From Anoxynatronum sibiricum (GTDB lineage Bacteria > Bacillota > Clostridia > Peptostreptococcales > Tindalliaceae): a stretch of DNA of 64,000 nucleotides. How positions within the stretch are numbered: position 1 is the first letter of the stretch; each line of letters begins with the position of its first letter. Below the pieces are notes generated by a model, which had not been told where the DNA came from, ran no database searches, and saw nothing but the letters and a program-made list of their open reading frames with translations. This document shows positions 43,870-50,626 of this stretch, one piece after another. A program made the translations under genes and the position numbers. The DNA is taken from assembly GCF_039414295.1 (NCBI RefSeq), contig NZ_JBCITM010000020.1, positions 1-64,000 of the forward strand. Direction: 5' to 3'.

Positions 43870-44055
43870 TCAGGTCTGATCACTTTTCTTCTTCACATGT
43901 TTGTAGACACTTACCAGACAAGTGATGATAATGGCTACCATTGAAATACCATAAAATAATATATTGACCATATGATTCAGTTCATTCATGCTACTAACCA
44001 TCGCCGATCCTACAATACTTATCAATACCACCAACAGTACCACTCTTTCTTTCAT
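43870..44055 (-). CDS. Small two-helix membrane protein
   Basis: 61 residues from ATG 44055 (GGAGGGG 11 bases upstream); a longer frame to 44118 lacks a site. Two membrane helices, VVLLVVLISIVGSAMVSSMN and ILFYGISMVAIIITCLVSVY, and a basic tail HVKKKSDQT. Unknown role, on the same strand as and 133 bp after the RHH/coiled-coil gene. Confidence 0.55.
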   Translation of the reverse strand: MKERVVLLVVLISIVGSAMVSSMNELNHMVNILFYGISMVAIIITCLVSVYKHVKKKSDQT

Positions 44056-44188
44056 ATGCTGCTCTACCCCTCCAGTCCCATCCTCATTGTTGCAATCTCT
44101 TTTGCCATGAGGGTACATTTCTCGCCGTCATTCAATGACAAGGTGTTCTTTTTTTCAAATTGAGGCATAGGCGCGGCCCCTTCTCCCT

Positions 44189-45031
44189 TTATTTCTCCCT
44201 TCCCTTCTCCAGTTCCAGGAGCAGTTCTTTCACCTTTGCGTTATACCCTTCCTGGATCTCCTGGAGCTGCCCTTGATGATCCTGCTGCATTTTCAGCAGC
44301 TTTTGGTCACAGGCCAGGGTCAGTTTCTCTTCCAGGGTGGCAAGGGCCTCCCCGTGGGCGGTCTCTTTAGCTTTCAGTTCTTTTTTGGTGGCCGCCAGCT
44401 GTGCTGCCAGTTCTTCTTTTTCTCTGGTCTCTTTTTCCAACGCTTTCTGTGCTTCTTGCGCTTCTTTTTCAAAGGCTTTGGCCTGCTCAATGTCGGTTTT
44501 TTGATCACTGACAATGCCGGCCAGGTTCTCTGCTTTTTCTTTTAACTCCATCAGGAGGGTTTCTTTTCCCTTCAGGTTATCTGCCATGATACTAAGGGAG
44601 CGCTGGTATTCCTTTTCTTTGTTATCTCGTTCTTTTTCCAGGTTTTGCTTCTGGACCAGGAGGGCAGCCTTTTCTTCTTTCATCAGGGCAAGGCTTTCTT
44701 TTTGACCCTGGAAGTCTTCCTGGAGTTCTAAAAGCTCTGCCTTTACTTTTTCCATGGCTTCTTCATGGGTGGCTTTTTGAAGCTGGGTGGTTTCGTAGGT
44801 CCTTTCCACGATGTTGGCATAAATATGGTTAATCCGGTTGGTGTACCGTCTCAGTTCATCGATGTCTGACTGGAGGGCCACAGGTACGTTTTCCTTGGCT
44901 AGATGGAGCTGGTAAAGGCTCAGGAGATCGCTGACAAATTCTTTGCCGGTTAAACCGCTTTCCTGCATCACCTGGGTCATTTTTTCTTTTAATTCTTCGG
45001 GGACACGAACGCTGTAGGTAGTATCTGGCAT
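44189..45031 (-). CDS. RHH-coiled-coil plasmid protein (KfrA-like layout)
   Basis: 280 residues. The first ~45 (TTYSVRVPEELKEKMTQVMQ, TGKEFVSDLL) form a ribbon-helix-helix-like DNA-binding domain. Residues ~60-275 are nearly continuous coiled coil (LLELQEDFQGQKESLALMKE, EKETREKEELAAQLAATKKE). A DNA-binding head with a long coiled-coil tail is typical of plasmid accessory partition or nucleoid-like factors such as KfrA, though KfrA uses a different HTH. An array of GTAAAC-type sites lies directly upstream and may be its operator. It probably bridges plasmid DNA or autoregulates. Confidence 0.65.
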   Translation of the reverse strand: MPDTTYSVRVPEELKEKMTQVMQESGLTGKEFVSDLLSLYQLHLAKENVPVALQSDIDELRRYTNRINHIYANIVERTYETTQLQKATHEEAMEKVKAELLELQEDFQGQKESLALMKEEKAALLVQKQNLEKERDNKEKEYQRSLSIMADNLKGKETLLMELKEKAENLAGIVSDQKTDIEQAKAFEKEAQEAQKALEKETREKEELAAQLAATKKELKAKETAHGEALATLEEKLTLACDQKLLKMQQDHQGQLQEIQEGYNAKVKELLLELEKGREK

Positions 45032-45051
45032 GGGGAGGGCTCCTCTCTTTT

Positions 45052-45096
45052 GTAAACATAGTTTATAGGTATTTACAACATGTATACGTAGTTTAC
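45052..45096. promoter_or_regulatory. Operator-like array of GTAAAC/GTTTAC sites
   Basis: GTAAAC at 45052-45057 and GTTTAC at 45091-45096 bracket further related half-sites (GTTTAT, ATTTAC, TGTATAC). Position 21-65 bases upstream of the RHH protein start suggests autoregulation. Confidence 0.5.
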
Positions 45097-45114
45097 TTTT
45101 CTTTATGTTTTTTA

Positions 45115-45129
45115 CCCTGTTTTTGTCGT
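45115..45129 (+). repeat. Solitary iteron-like sequence
   Basis: CCCTGTTTTTGTCGT is identical to the first 15 bases of the main origin iterons (for example at 48056), preceded by the same TTTA. It lies 2.9 kb from the array, next to the RHH operator. A distal Rep-binding site could mediate handcuffing or link Rep to regulation of the RHH gene. Confidence 0.65.
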
Positions 45130-45137
45130 TTTATGCT

Positions 45138-46205
45138 TTACCTTGGGGTGACAAACTTTTGGGTATGGTACATGCCTTCGCCACTGTTTATCACGAAGGC
45201 ACTGCCCACCCCCAGGTGAGTGGTATCCCCCAGCATGTTTTGCCGGTGGCCCAGTGAATTGATCCAGCCGTTGTTGGCAAAAATAGCGTTGGGCCCCTGA
45301 GCGATATTTTCACCGTACATTTGCCAAGTAACTCCTTCCCGGGTCAACCGGTCCCCCGGGTCTGTGCCTTGTCGACTGGTATGGGAAAAATAGCGGTTGG
45401 CTGCCATGTCCTGGCTGTGTTTTCTGGCAGCGGAGGCTGCCCCTTCATGCCAGGTGTAGGGAGGCAGTCCATGGTTGGCACGAAATGCGTTGTTCAGGTG
45501 AAAGATCTGTTTTTCGTGGCCGTCTCTCACAGGATCTGACAGGGTTCCATGGAAACCTGGGAGGCTTTTTTCCACTGCCTCTGTGATTTTCATCACTCCA
45601 TGGATTTGGTGGCTGTCGTGCTGGTCATAAAATAAGATCAGGTATTCACCGGCCTGTAAAAACCGGTCTGCTTCTTCTGGAGAGGGGAAGAAGTACCTGG
45701 TGTTCCCTTTTTGAATATAAGTCTCTGGGGTGCCGTACCGCTGTCTTGCCTGGGTTTTCGTCATGCCCATTAAGGCTTCTTCCCACAGGTACTCTGCAGA
45801 ATTGGTATAAAAGGCGATGACTTGGTGGTTGAGAACACCCAGCTGCAGGTAGTGGTGATAATCCCCGGTATAAAGATACCAATGGAATCCATATTCACTT
45901 TTCACCATTTCTGTGGGTAGGCCCATGAATCTTTCCACTTCTTCAAGGGACATTCCCAGGGTGATGGGTTGTGGCACCATTTGCTCTGTTGCTTGAGGCT
46001 CTTCTTCCACCGGCTCTTCCTGGGTGGGCTGCAGAAAGGGTTCTTCTTTGTAAATGGATTCTTCTGGCTGTTCTGCTGGTGTTTCTGTTATAAAAGGGGA
46101 GCTGTCTTGTGAAATCTGGAAGTAGAGAAACAGGCCGCCTGTCAGGGTGACCATTATCCCCAGGGCAATGCCTGCCATGATGCCAATCAGGGTCTCTTTT
46201 TTCAT
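45138..46205 (-). CDS. Membrane-anchored CAP/SCP-domain protein
   Basis: 355 residues. An N-terminal signal anchor (LIGIMAGIALGIMVTLTGGL) precedes a Glu/Pro-rich linker to ~80. Next is a CAP-associated domain at ~85-215 (ITLGMSLEEVERFMGLPTEM, MTKTQARQRYGTPETYI). The C-terminal CAP domain at ~230-355 shows HEGAASAARKHSQDMAANRY, FSHTSRQGTDPGDRL, YGENIAQG and LGHRQNML, with the His-Glu-His-type pocket conserved. Acts outside the membrane; such proteins occur on Bacillota plasmids and spores, with adhesion or lipid-binding roles proposed. Ends immediately beside the solitary iteron. Confidence 0.82.
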   Translation of the reverse strand: MKKETLIGIMAGIALGIMVTLTGGLFLYFQISQDSSPFITETPAEQPEESIYKEEPFLQPTQEEPVEEEPQATEQMVPQPITLGMSLEEVERFMGLPTEMVKSEYGFHWYLYTGDYHHYLQLGVLNHQVIAFYTNSAEYLWEEALMGMTKTQARQRYGTPETYIQKGNTRYFFPSPEEADRFLQAGEYLILFYDQHDSHQIHGVMKITEAVEKSLPGFHGTLSDPVRDGHEKQIFHLNNAFRANHGLPPYTWHEGAASAARKHSQDMAANRYFSHTSRQGTDPGDRLTREGVTWQMYGENIAQGPNAIFANNGWINSLGHRQNMLGDTTHLGVGSAFVINSGEGMYHTQKFVTPR

Positions 46206-46233
46206 AGAAGGGATCCCTCCTTGTCTTTATGTG

Positions 46234-46587
46234 TTATAGGCGTTTGCTGATGAGTTTTTCTCCCCCCCGCGTTCCCAGCATGGTCATTAATTGTTTTTCG
46301 TTGATCACCTGAATGAAAAGCCCTTTTTCTCGATAGGACAGGGCTTTCTTTTCTTTGGCGCTTTTTTTGCCATTACAATTACCAGCCCTCTGACCAATCC
46401 CCACCACCAGGTAGTCTGTTTCTTTGGTCACCGATGACTGAGGGATGCCCCCTTTGCTCCGGATGTGTTCATAGGCTTTTTCCCGGGTCATAGCCATCAG
46501 GGTGCCGGTAATGCAGATGTTTTTGCCCTTAATTGATGGTTGTAGACGGGTTTCTTCCATGAGCTGGAAAATATCCATCTGTTTCAT
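46234..46587 (-). CDS. Stand-alone BRCT-domain protein
   Basis: 117 residues from ATG 46587 (GGAGGTGGCCGCC just upstream). BRCT pattern: GKNICITGTLMAMTREKAYE, GGIPQSSVTKETDYLVVG, KKALSYREKGLFIQVINEKQ. It resembles the C-terminal domain of NAD-dependent DNA ligase or exonuclease-associated BRCT proteins but carries no catalytic domain. A role in DNA transactions on the plasmid is plausible. Confidence 0.78.
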   Translation of the reverse strand: MKQMDIFQLMEETRLQPSIKGKNICITGTLMAMTREKAYEHIRSKGGIPQSSVTKETDYLVVGIGQRAGNCNGKKSAKEKKALSYREKGLFIQVINEKQLMTMLGTRGGEKLISKRL

Positions 46588-46692
46588 GGCGGCCACCTCC
46601 TATGGCGACGGTTTGGCGGGGCGGGGGGGATAGTCTGAAGTGTCAATGCTATAATTATTTGTATACATTGATTTGCAATATGTTTACATTGT

Positions 46693-46923
46693 TTATTTTA
46701 TTATATTACGACAGAAGACACCTAGCAAGGCTTTTAAGGATAAAGCGCATAAAAAAGCACCCAGTTTGGCCGCTGGATGCTCCTGGGTGGTTACGGGTAT
46801 GGTTTGTTCTCGGGTTAATCCATGGTATTCGCACTCTTCTTCTTTTTTCAATGGTATGAATGGAAAGTTTGGAGATATTGGAGAGTTGTGGGGAGTTGAG
46901 GTGATCCAGCGCCAACATCCCAT
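46693..46923 (-). CDS. Possible small plasmid protein
   Basis: ATG 46923 is preceded by a GGAGGTGAAAAAGGTG sequence. The 76-residue product (MGCWRWITSTPHNSPISPNF, with AAKLGAFLCALSLKALLGVF near the end) has no recognised domain and unusual composition. It lies between rep and the BRCT gene in a ~415-bp gap that otherwise holds nothing evident. May be spurious. Confidence 0.3.
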   Translation of the reverse strand: MGCWRWITSTPHNSPISPNFPFIPLKKEEECEYHGLTREQTIPVTTQEHPAAKLGAFLCALSLKALLGVFCRNIIK

Positions 46924-47001
46924 CACCTTTTTCACCTCCAGTACTAAAGATGATGGACCGGATCTGGTTTTCTTATTTATCATAATCTACTTTTCTGAAT
47001 A

Positions 47002-47985
47002 TCATCTGTTTTGGTAAGAGTAGTAATCCCAGTCTTCCGAGAGGGCTTTTTTAAGATATGCGAATTTATTCTTCACACTCTTTTCTTTCATTTTTTCCAC
47101 ATAGTATTTGGTGTAACCAAAAGGGTCTTTGTTAAACTTATTGATGGCCAGCGTATACAACGCAGTCACTTGCTTTGCATTAAACTTATATTCCCCAATG
47201 CCGCACTTTTCTTTGATGTCTCCAATATCGTAGCTCCCTTTTTTTACCATTTCTTCCAGGAAGGCTTTCTCTGGATCAGACTCGACTGTTTCATATAAAA
47301 AAACGATTTTTTCGATATTTCTGCCTCTCTTTACTTTTTCATAATGAACCCTCACATCGGTATGCTTGTTTATTTCATTTATGGCCGTCTTAATGACTCT
47401 CTTCTCAAAATCATAAAATCTGTCATATTCATCATCTTCAATGCCTAAAATTTCCCGCAGCTGATTCACTTCCATTGCTAAATTGTTTTTTTTAGGCCAC
47501 TGTTTTAACAATTCGTAGAGCTTAATGGCATATCCACTTTTCATCTTCAACACGTTTTGAAGCTGAAATTGAGTAAATGCTTTTAATTGTATAAGGTAAG
47601 GCTTTAATTTTTTTTCCATGGTCACAGTGATCGTTCCTGATCCTTCAACGTGTTCTGCAGATGATAAATACCTGGCTTCAAAAAATCTCTTTTTGCCACC
47701 TTCAATTTCTTCTTCTATTACAATTTTTCTATCCATCAGGTCACTTGTTGTCTCCTTAACAACCTTGTAGAAGTTTTTATCTGTGGTCCCAGTCAACTTT
47801 TGTATATCTTTTACATCAATCTGATAGCTGTCCTTAAATTCAGTGTCATCTTTGTCGATAAGGGAAATAACACTTAGTGCAATCTTTTGCTCAAGAGCAC
47901 CCATTTTACCTTTTGCCCTCACTAAAGCATGACCTTTGGCTACCATATTGCTTCCATCAAGTTGGTTGTTTTTTGACTTGGTCAT
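47002..47985 (-). CDS. rep: Rep_3-family plasmid replication initiator
   Basis: About 327 residues (ATG 47985; GTG 47991 also possible). Two winged-helix domains of the Rep_3/RepB superfamily: WH1 with ALVRAKGKMGALEQKIALSV, DVKDIQKLTG and FEARYLSSAEHV; WH2 with SGYAIKLYELLKQWPKKNNL, LREILGIEDDEYDRFYDFEK and RVIKTAINEIN. These proteins bind iterons, melt the origin and load helicase; dimers repress their own gene. Six direct iterons lie immediately upstream, covering the likely promoter. This is the clearest evidence that this part of the window is a plasmid replicon. Confidence 0.92.
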   Translation of the reverse strand: MTKSKNNQLDGSNMVAKGHALVRAKGKMGALEQKIALSVISLIDKDDTEFKDSYQIDVKDIQKLTGTTDKNFYKVVKETTSDLMDRKIVIEEEIEGGKKRFFEARYLSSAEHVEGSGTITVTMEKKLKPYLIQLKAFTQFQLQNVLKMKSGYAIKLYELLKQWPKKNNLAMEVNQLREILGIEDDEYDRFYDFEKRVIKTAINEINKHTDVRVHYEKVKRGRNIEKIVFLYETVESDPEKAFLEEMVKKGSYDIGDIKEKCGIGEYKFNAKQVTALYTLAINKFNKDPFGYTKYYVEKMKEKSVKNKFAYLKKALSEDWDYYSYQNR

Positions 47986-48011
47986 TTTCACCCATCCTCA
48001 CATAAAAAAGA

Positions 48012-48143
48012 CCCTGTTTTCGTCGTCTTATTTCCTTGTTTTTGTCGTCTCTTTACCCTGTTTTTGTCGTCTCTTTACCCTGTTTTCGTCGTCTTATTTC
48101 CTTGTTTTTGTCGTCTCTTTACCCTGTTTTTGTCGTTATTTAA
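48012..48143 (+). repeat. Six tandem 22-bp iterons
   Basis: Direct repeats begin at 48012, 48034, 48056, 48078, 48100 and 48122, exactly two helical turns apart. The shared core is CCYTGTTTTYGTCGTC followed by TTATTT or TCTTTA; the sixth is degenerate at its end (TCGTTATTTAA). The two tail types alternate in a TTATTT, TCTTTA, TCTTTA, TTATTT, TCTTTA order. Expected binding sites of the adjacent Rep protein. Confidence 0.93.
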
Positions 48144-48180
48144 CTTCTGTATCCTTTTGTTTTAAAGGGTCTCAGACTCT

Positions 48181-48224
48181 TTAAATGGTTTAAATGTAGT
48201 TAAATCTGTTAAATGAAGTTAAAT
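48181..48224 (+). repeat. Helically phased TTAAAT repeats
   Basis: TTAAAT starts at 48181, 48190, 48200, 48209 and 48219, a 9-10-base period. AT-rich phased repeats next to iterons fit a DNA unwinding element or a bent segment. Confidence 0.65.
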
Positions 48225-48268
48225 AGAGAGAAACTGTTCTTAATTATGTTAACTTCCAAGCTGCATTT

Positions 48269-48290
48269 CCATAAGACGACAAAAATAAGG
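48269..48290 (-). repeat. Inverted iteron copy
   Basis: Read on the minus strand the segment begins CCTTATTTTTGTCGTCTTAT, matching the iteron core and its TTATTT-type tail, in opposite orientation to the six direct repeats. It sits between the AT-rich block and parB. In related plasmids an inverted site binds Rep dimers for autoregulation. Confidence 0.7.
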
Positions 48291-48316
48291 GATTTTGGTT
48301 ACTTTTTCAATTGGTT

Positions 48317-49279
48317 TCAGTTTGACAAAGTTTCTTTAGCTGATTCAATCAATTTCTCAATTTTTAAAGACAATTTGTTTTTTTCAAGCATAGAAAGATT
48401 TTCAAAAAGTTCTGCAACGTCACTGGAGATTTCTATAGATATTTTTTTATACTCTTGAGTTGATTCTTGAGAAAGGATATCTTCCAACTGTTTTTGAGTT
48501 AAAGATCCTTTGAAACGTCGCGTGTATTTTGAAGTCATTTTATCTACATAATGATCGAAGAGCCATTGTTGAATGGATTCATCAAAAAGAGCAATCTTCG
48601 CTCCAGCGCTATAGCTTATCGAGTTTTGGTACAACTTATCTTTAAATGGCTCAATGAGTTTGTTTAATCGCTCCAGCTCTGTTATTTGGCGCCCAGAAAT
48701 CTTATATTCTTCGGCGATCTTATCCCGGATCTTGCCATCTCCGTATTTATTGTAAGCACTTTTATAGTGGCTTTTACTACGAAGAACAGCATACTTAGTG
48801 GCGATGGACCGAGATTTTTCTAAAGGAGAAAGTACTCGCTGCACCCAGTTGGTATCAATAATGATTTCTTTTGCTTCATCTTCAGTGATGGCATTTTCAC
48901 CTTTAATGAAAGCGGGGATTTTTTTAAAAGTTTCATCTTGAGTGGACTTTAAAATATATTCATAAGCTTTAACCCGATTATGTCCAGATAGGATCATGTA
49001 TGTTGAGTCTTCCCTCTCCCAAACCACAATAGGGTGGAGAAGGCCTTTGCTTAGAATACTTTCTATCAGCTCGAACATTTTACTGTCAGTCAATGGTGTG
49101 AAAAAGTTCCATTCACTCGGTGCAGGGATGAGAGAAGTAACATCTATGAACCGGATATCAGTATCTCCTTGTATGTGGGACATGTTAATATCACGAGTGA
49201 AAAGACTTTTATTACTATCCTCTGCAGAAGACTTCATTAGGTTTTTCATTCTATCTGTATTCTTTAACTTACTTGACAA
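48317..49279 (-). CDS. parB: ParB/Spo0J-family partition protein
   Basis: 320 residues, TTG start at 49279 (AAGGAGG 9 bases upstream) overlapping the parA end. The ParB N-domain reads DVTSLIPAPSEWNFFTPLTD, LHPIVVWEREDSTYMILSGH and NRVKAYEYI. The HTH follows in KIRDKIAEEYKISGRQITEL. The GHNR in place of GExR suits this plasmid subgroup. ParB binds parS, spreads using CTP and drives the ParA gradient. The gene is followed by the origin; no canonical parS (TGTTTCACGTGAAACA) was seen nearby. Confidence 0.88.
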   Translation of the reverse strand: MSSKLKNTDRMKNLMKSSAEDSNKSLFTRDINMSHIQGDTDIRFIDVTSLIPAPSEWNFFTPLTDSKMFELIESILSKGLLHPIVVWEREDSTYMILSGHNRVKAYEYILKSTQDETFKKIPAFIKGENAITEDEAKEIIIDTNWVQRVLSPLEKSRSIATKYAVLRSKSHYKSAYNKYGDGKIRDKIAEEYKISGRQITELERLNKLIEPFKDKLYQNSISYSAGAKIALFDESIQQWLFDHYVDKMTSKYTRRFKGSLTQKQLEDILSQESTQEYKKISIEISSDVAELFENLSMLEKNKLSLKIEKLIESAKETLSN

Positions 49280-50246
49280 TGCGAGACACCTCCTTAGCTA
49301 AATTTTGATATTGCTTATTCGCTCGGCTGTTTTCGCTAAATACATTTAAAGGAATTTGTTCCCACTGAGATTTTTTGACATTAGTATCAATGGGAATGTA
49401 GGTGTCAAATATTTTATTTCCAAAAACATCGATTAGCACATTTTCAGCCTCGGTAGTAATAAGCTCTCGTTTATCAACCTTTGTACGTAAAACACCAGCA
49501 ATTGCAAGGTTTTGGTTTATATCTTGTGCTTGACGAATAAATTTTGTTAGAATTTCAAGACCCAAAATACCAAAAGCTGACATTTCAACAGGTACGATAA
49601 TATAGTCACTGGCATTTAAAATATTGAAGTTGAGGATTCCTAAAGTGGGATTAGTATCAATGATAATATAGTCGTAAGTTCCCATATCAATGACTGGCTG
49701 CAAAATTCTTTTAAAGATGGTTTCTCTAAGGGTTTTTGTAAACAAGATCATCTCAATAGTTGCCATGTTGAAATCAGAAATAATGATGTCAATATTTTGA
49801 AATTCTGTGTTGACAATATATTCAGTGAGAGGGGATTCTTGAATGATTGCCTCATATAGGTTCAACCTGTCATTCCGCTCCACGTTATAGCTGTAGCTCA
49901 GGTTCATTTGCATATCCCCATCAATTAAAAGAACCCTATTTTCATTTATCTCAGAAAGGCAATAACCCAGGCTTGCTACCACACTGGTTTTTCCGCTGCC
50001 TCCTTTGTTATTGGCGACGGTGATAACCTTTGTTTCCCGAAAATCTTCTAAATACACCTCGGAAATAGGTATTTTTAAGGCCTCACATAGTTTGCTAATG
50101 TTTTCATAGGTGGTATCACTCCGCCCTGTTTCGAGGGCTTTAATGATCGAAATGTTTACTCCAGACATTGAAGAAAGATCTTGCTGAGTAAAATCAACGT
50201 CAAGCCTTCTTTTGCGCAGCACTTCATTTAATACCCGACTTTTCAT
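49269..50246 (-). CDS. parA: ParA partition ATPase with N-terminal HTH
   Basis: About 325 residues from ATG 50246, preceded by AAAAAGGGGGG. Residues ~1-65 are an XRE-type HTH (RKRRLDVDFTQQDLSSMSGV, NISIIKALETGR). The deviant Walker ATPase then follows: NNKGGSGKTSVVAS near 80, DGDMQMNLSYS, DYIIIDTNP. This is a type Ia-like ParA that autoregulates through its HTH and moves plasmids with ParB. Overlaps parB by 11 bp. Confidence 0.9.
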   Translation of the reverse strand: MKSRVLNEVLRKRRLDVDFTQQDLSSMSGVNISIIKALETGRSDTTYENISKLCEALKIPISEVYLEDFRETKVITVANNKGGSGKTSVVASLGYCLSEINENRVLLIDGDMQMNLSYSYNVERNDRLNLYEAIIQESPLTEYIVNTEFQNIDIIISDFNMATIEMILFTKTLRETIFKRILQPVIDMGTYDYIIIDTNPTLGILNFNILNASDYIIVPVEMSAFGILGLEILTKFIRQAQDINQNLAIAGVLRTKVDKRELITTEAENVLIDVFGNKIFDTYIPIDTNVKKSQWEQIPLNVFSENSRANKQYQNLAKEVSRIVK

Positions 50247-50295
50247 TGGTACCCCCCTTTTTAAAAACATAAAAGTCAGAAAACTATTCAACAAA

Positions 50296-50324
50296 AGCAT
50301 AACACTAACAACTTATAGATTCAA
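50296..50324 (-). promoter_or_regulatory. Possible parA promoter
   Basis: On the minus strand TTGAAT (-35, at 50319-50324) and TATGCT (-10, at 50296-50301) are 17 bases apart, ending 49 bases before the parA start codon. Confidence 0.4.
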
Positions 50325-50364
50325 CACTAATTTAAAAAAAGTTATAACCGAATTAAAAACAGGT

Positions 50365-50394
50365 AAAAGGTGGGAAGCATGCTTCCCACCTTTT
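50365..50394. repeat. Perfect 30-bp palindrome upstream of parA
   Basis: AAAAGGTGGGAAGCA is followed directly by its exact reverse complement, giving a loopless palindrome centred between 50379 and 50380, with TTTTTT continuing on the right. It may be a bidirectional terminator (T-run on either strand), but absence of a loop and its position before parA also allow a centromere-like or operator site. Confidence 0.7.
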
Positions 50395-50575
50395 TTGAAT
50401 TATATAGAATTGATAAGTGCTTAGATGTTATTTAGAAAGCAACCAAACCCTGTTATTCAAAAAATGAATATCTGCGATGAAGTTTCATCAATGGATAGGA
50501 CGCTTAATTAACGGCGAAAAAGCGATTGCGTCGATTTTAAGAAATTGATTTTTCTGCCAGCACAGTCGGAATGTG

Positions 50576-50605
50576 AAAAGAGCCGGTTCTTCGCCGGCCC
50601 TTTTA
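50576..50605 (-). terminator. Intrinsic terminator after the GHKL-peptidase gene
   Basis: GCCGG/CCGGC stem with 7-base loop flanked by AAAAG and CTTTT; the minus-strand reading ends GGCTCTTTTC. Located 22 bp beyond the stop at 50627. Confidence 0.65.
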
Positions 50606-50626
50606 TTTTTGATAAAACACCCACCC

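Larger units (their letters stand above)
47992..48316. other. Predicted plasmid replication origin (oriV)
   Basis: 325 bp between rep and parB holding six tandem iterons, a phased AT-rich repeat block and one inverted iteron. This arrangement is the standard layout of iteron-controlled theta origins. No clear TTATCCACA-type DnaA box was found by eye. Confidence 0.8.

Noticed and set aside
48012..48143. CRISPR array
   Set aside because: The repeats are directly adjacent with no spacers and sit before a Rep_3 gene, so they are iterons; no CRISPR array was seen elsewhere.
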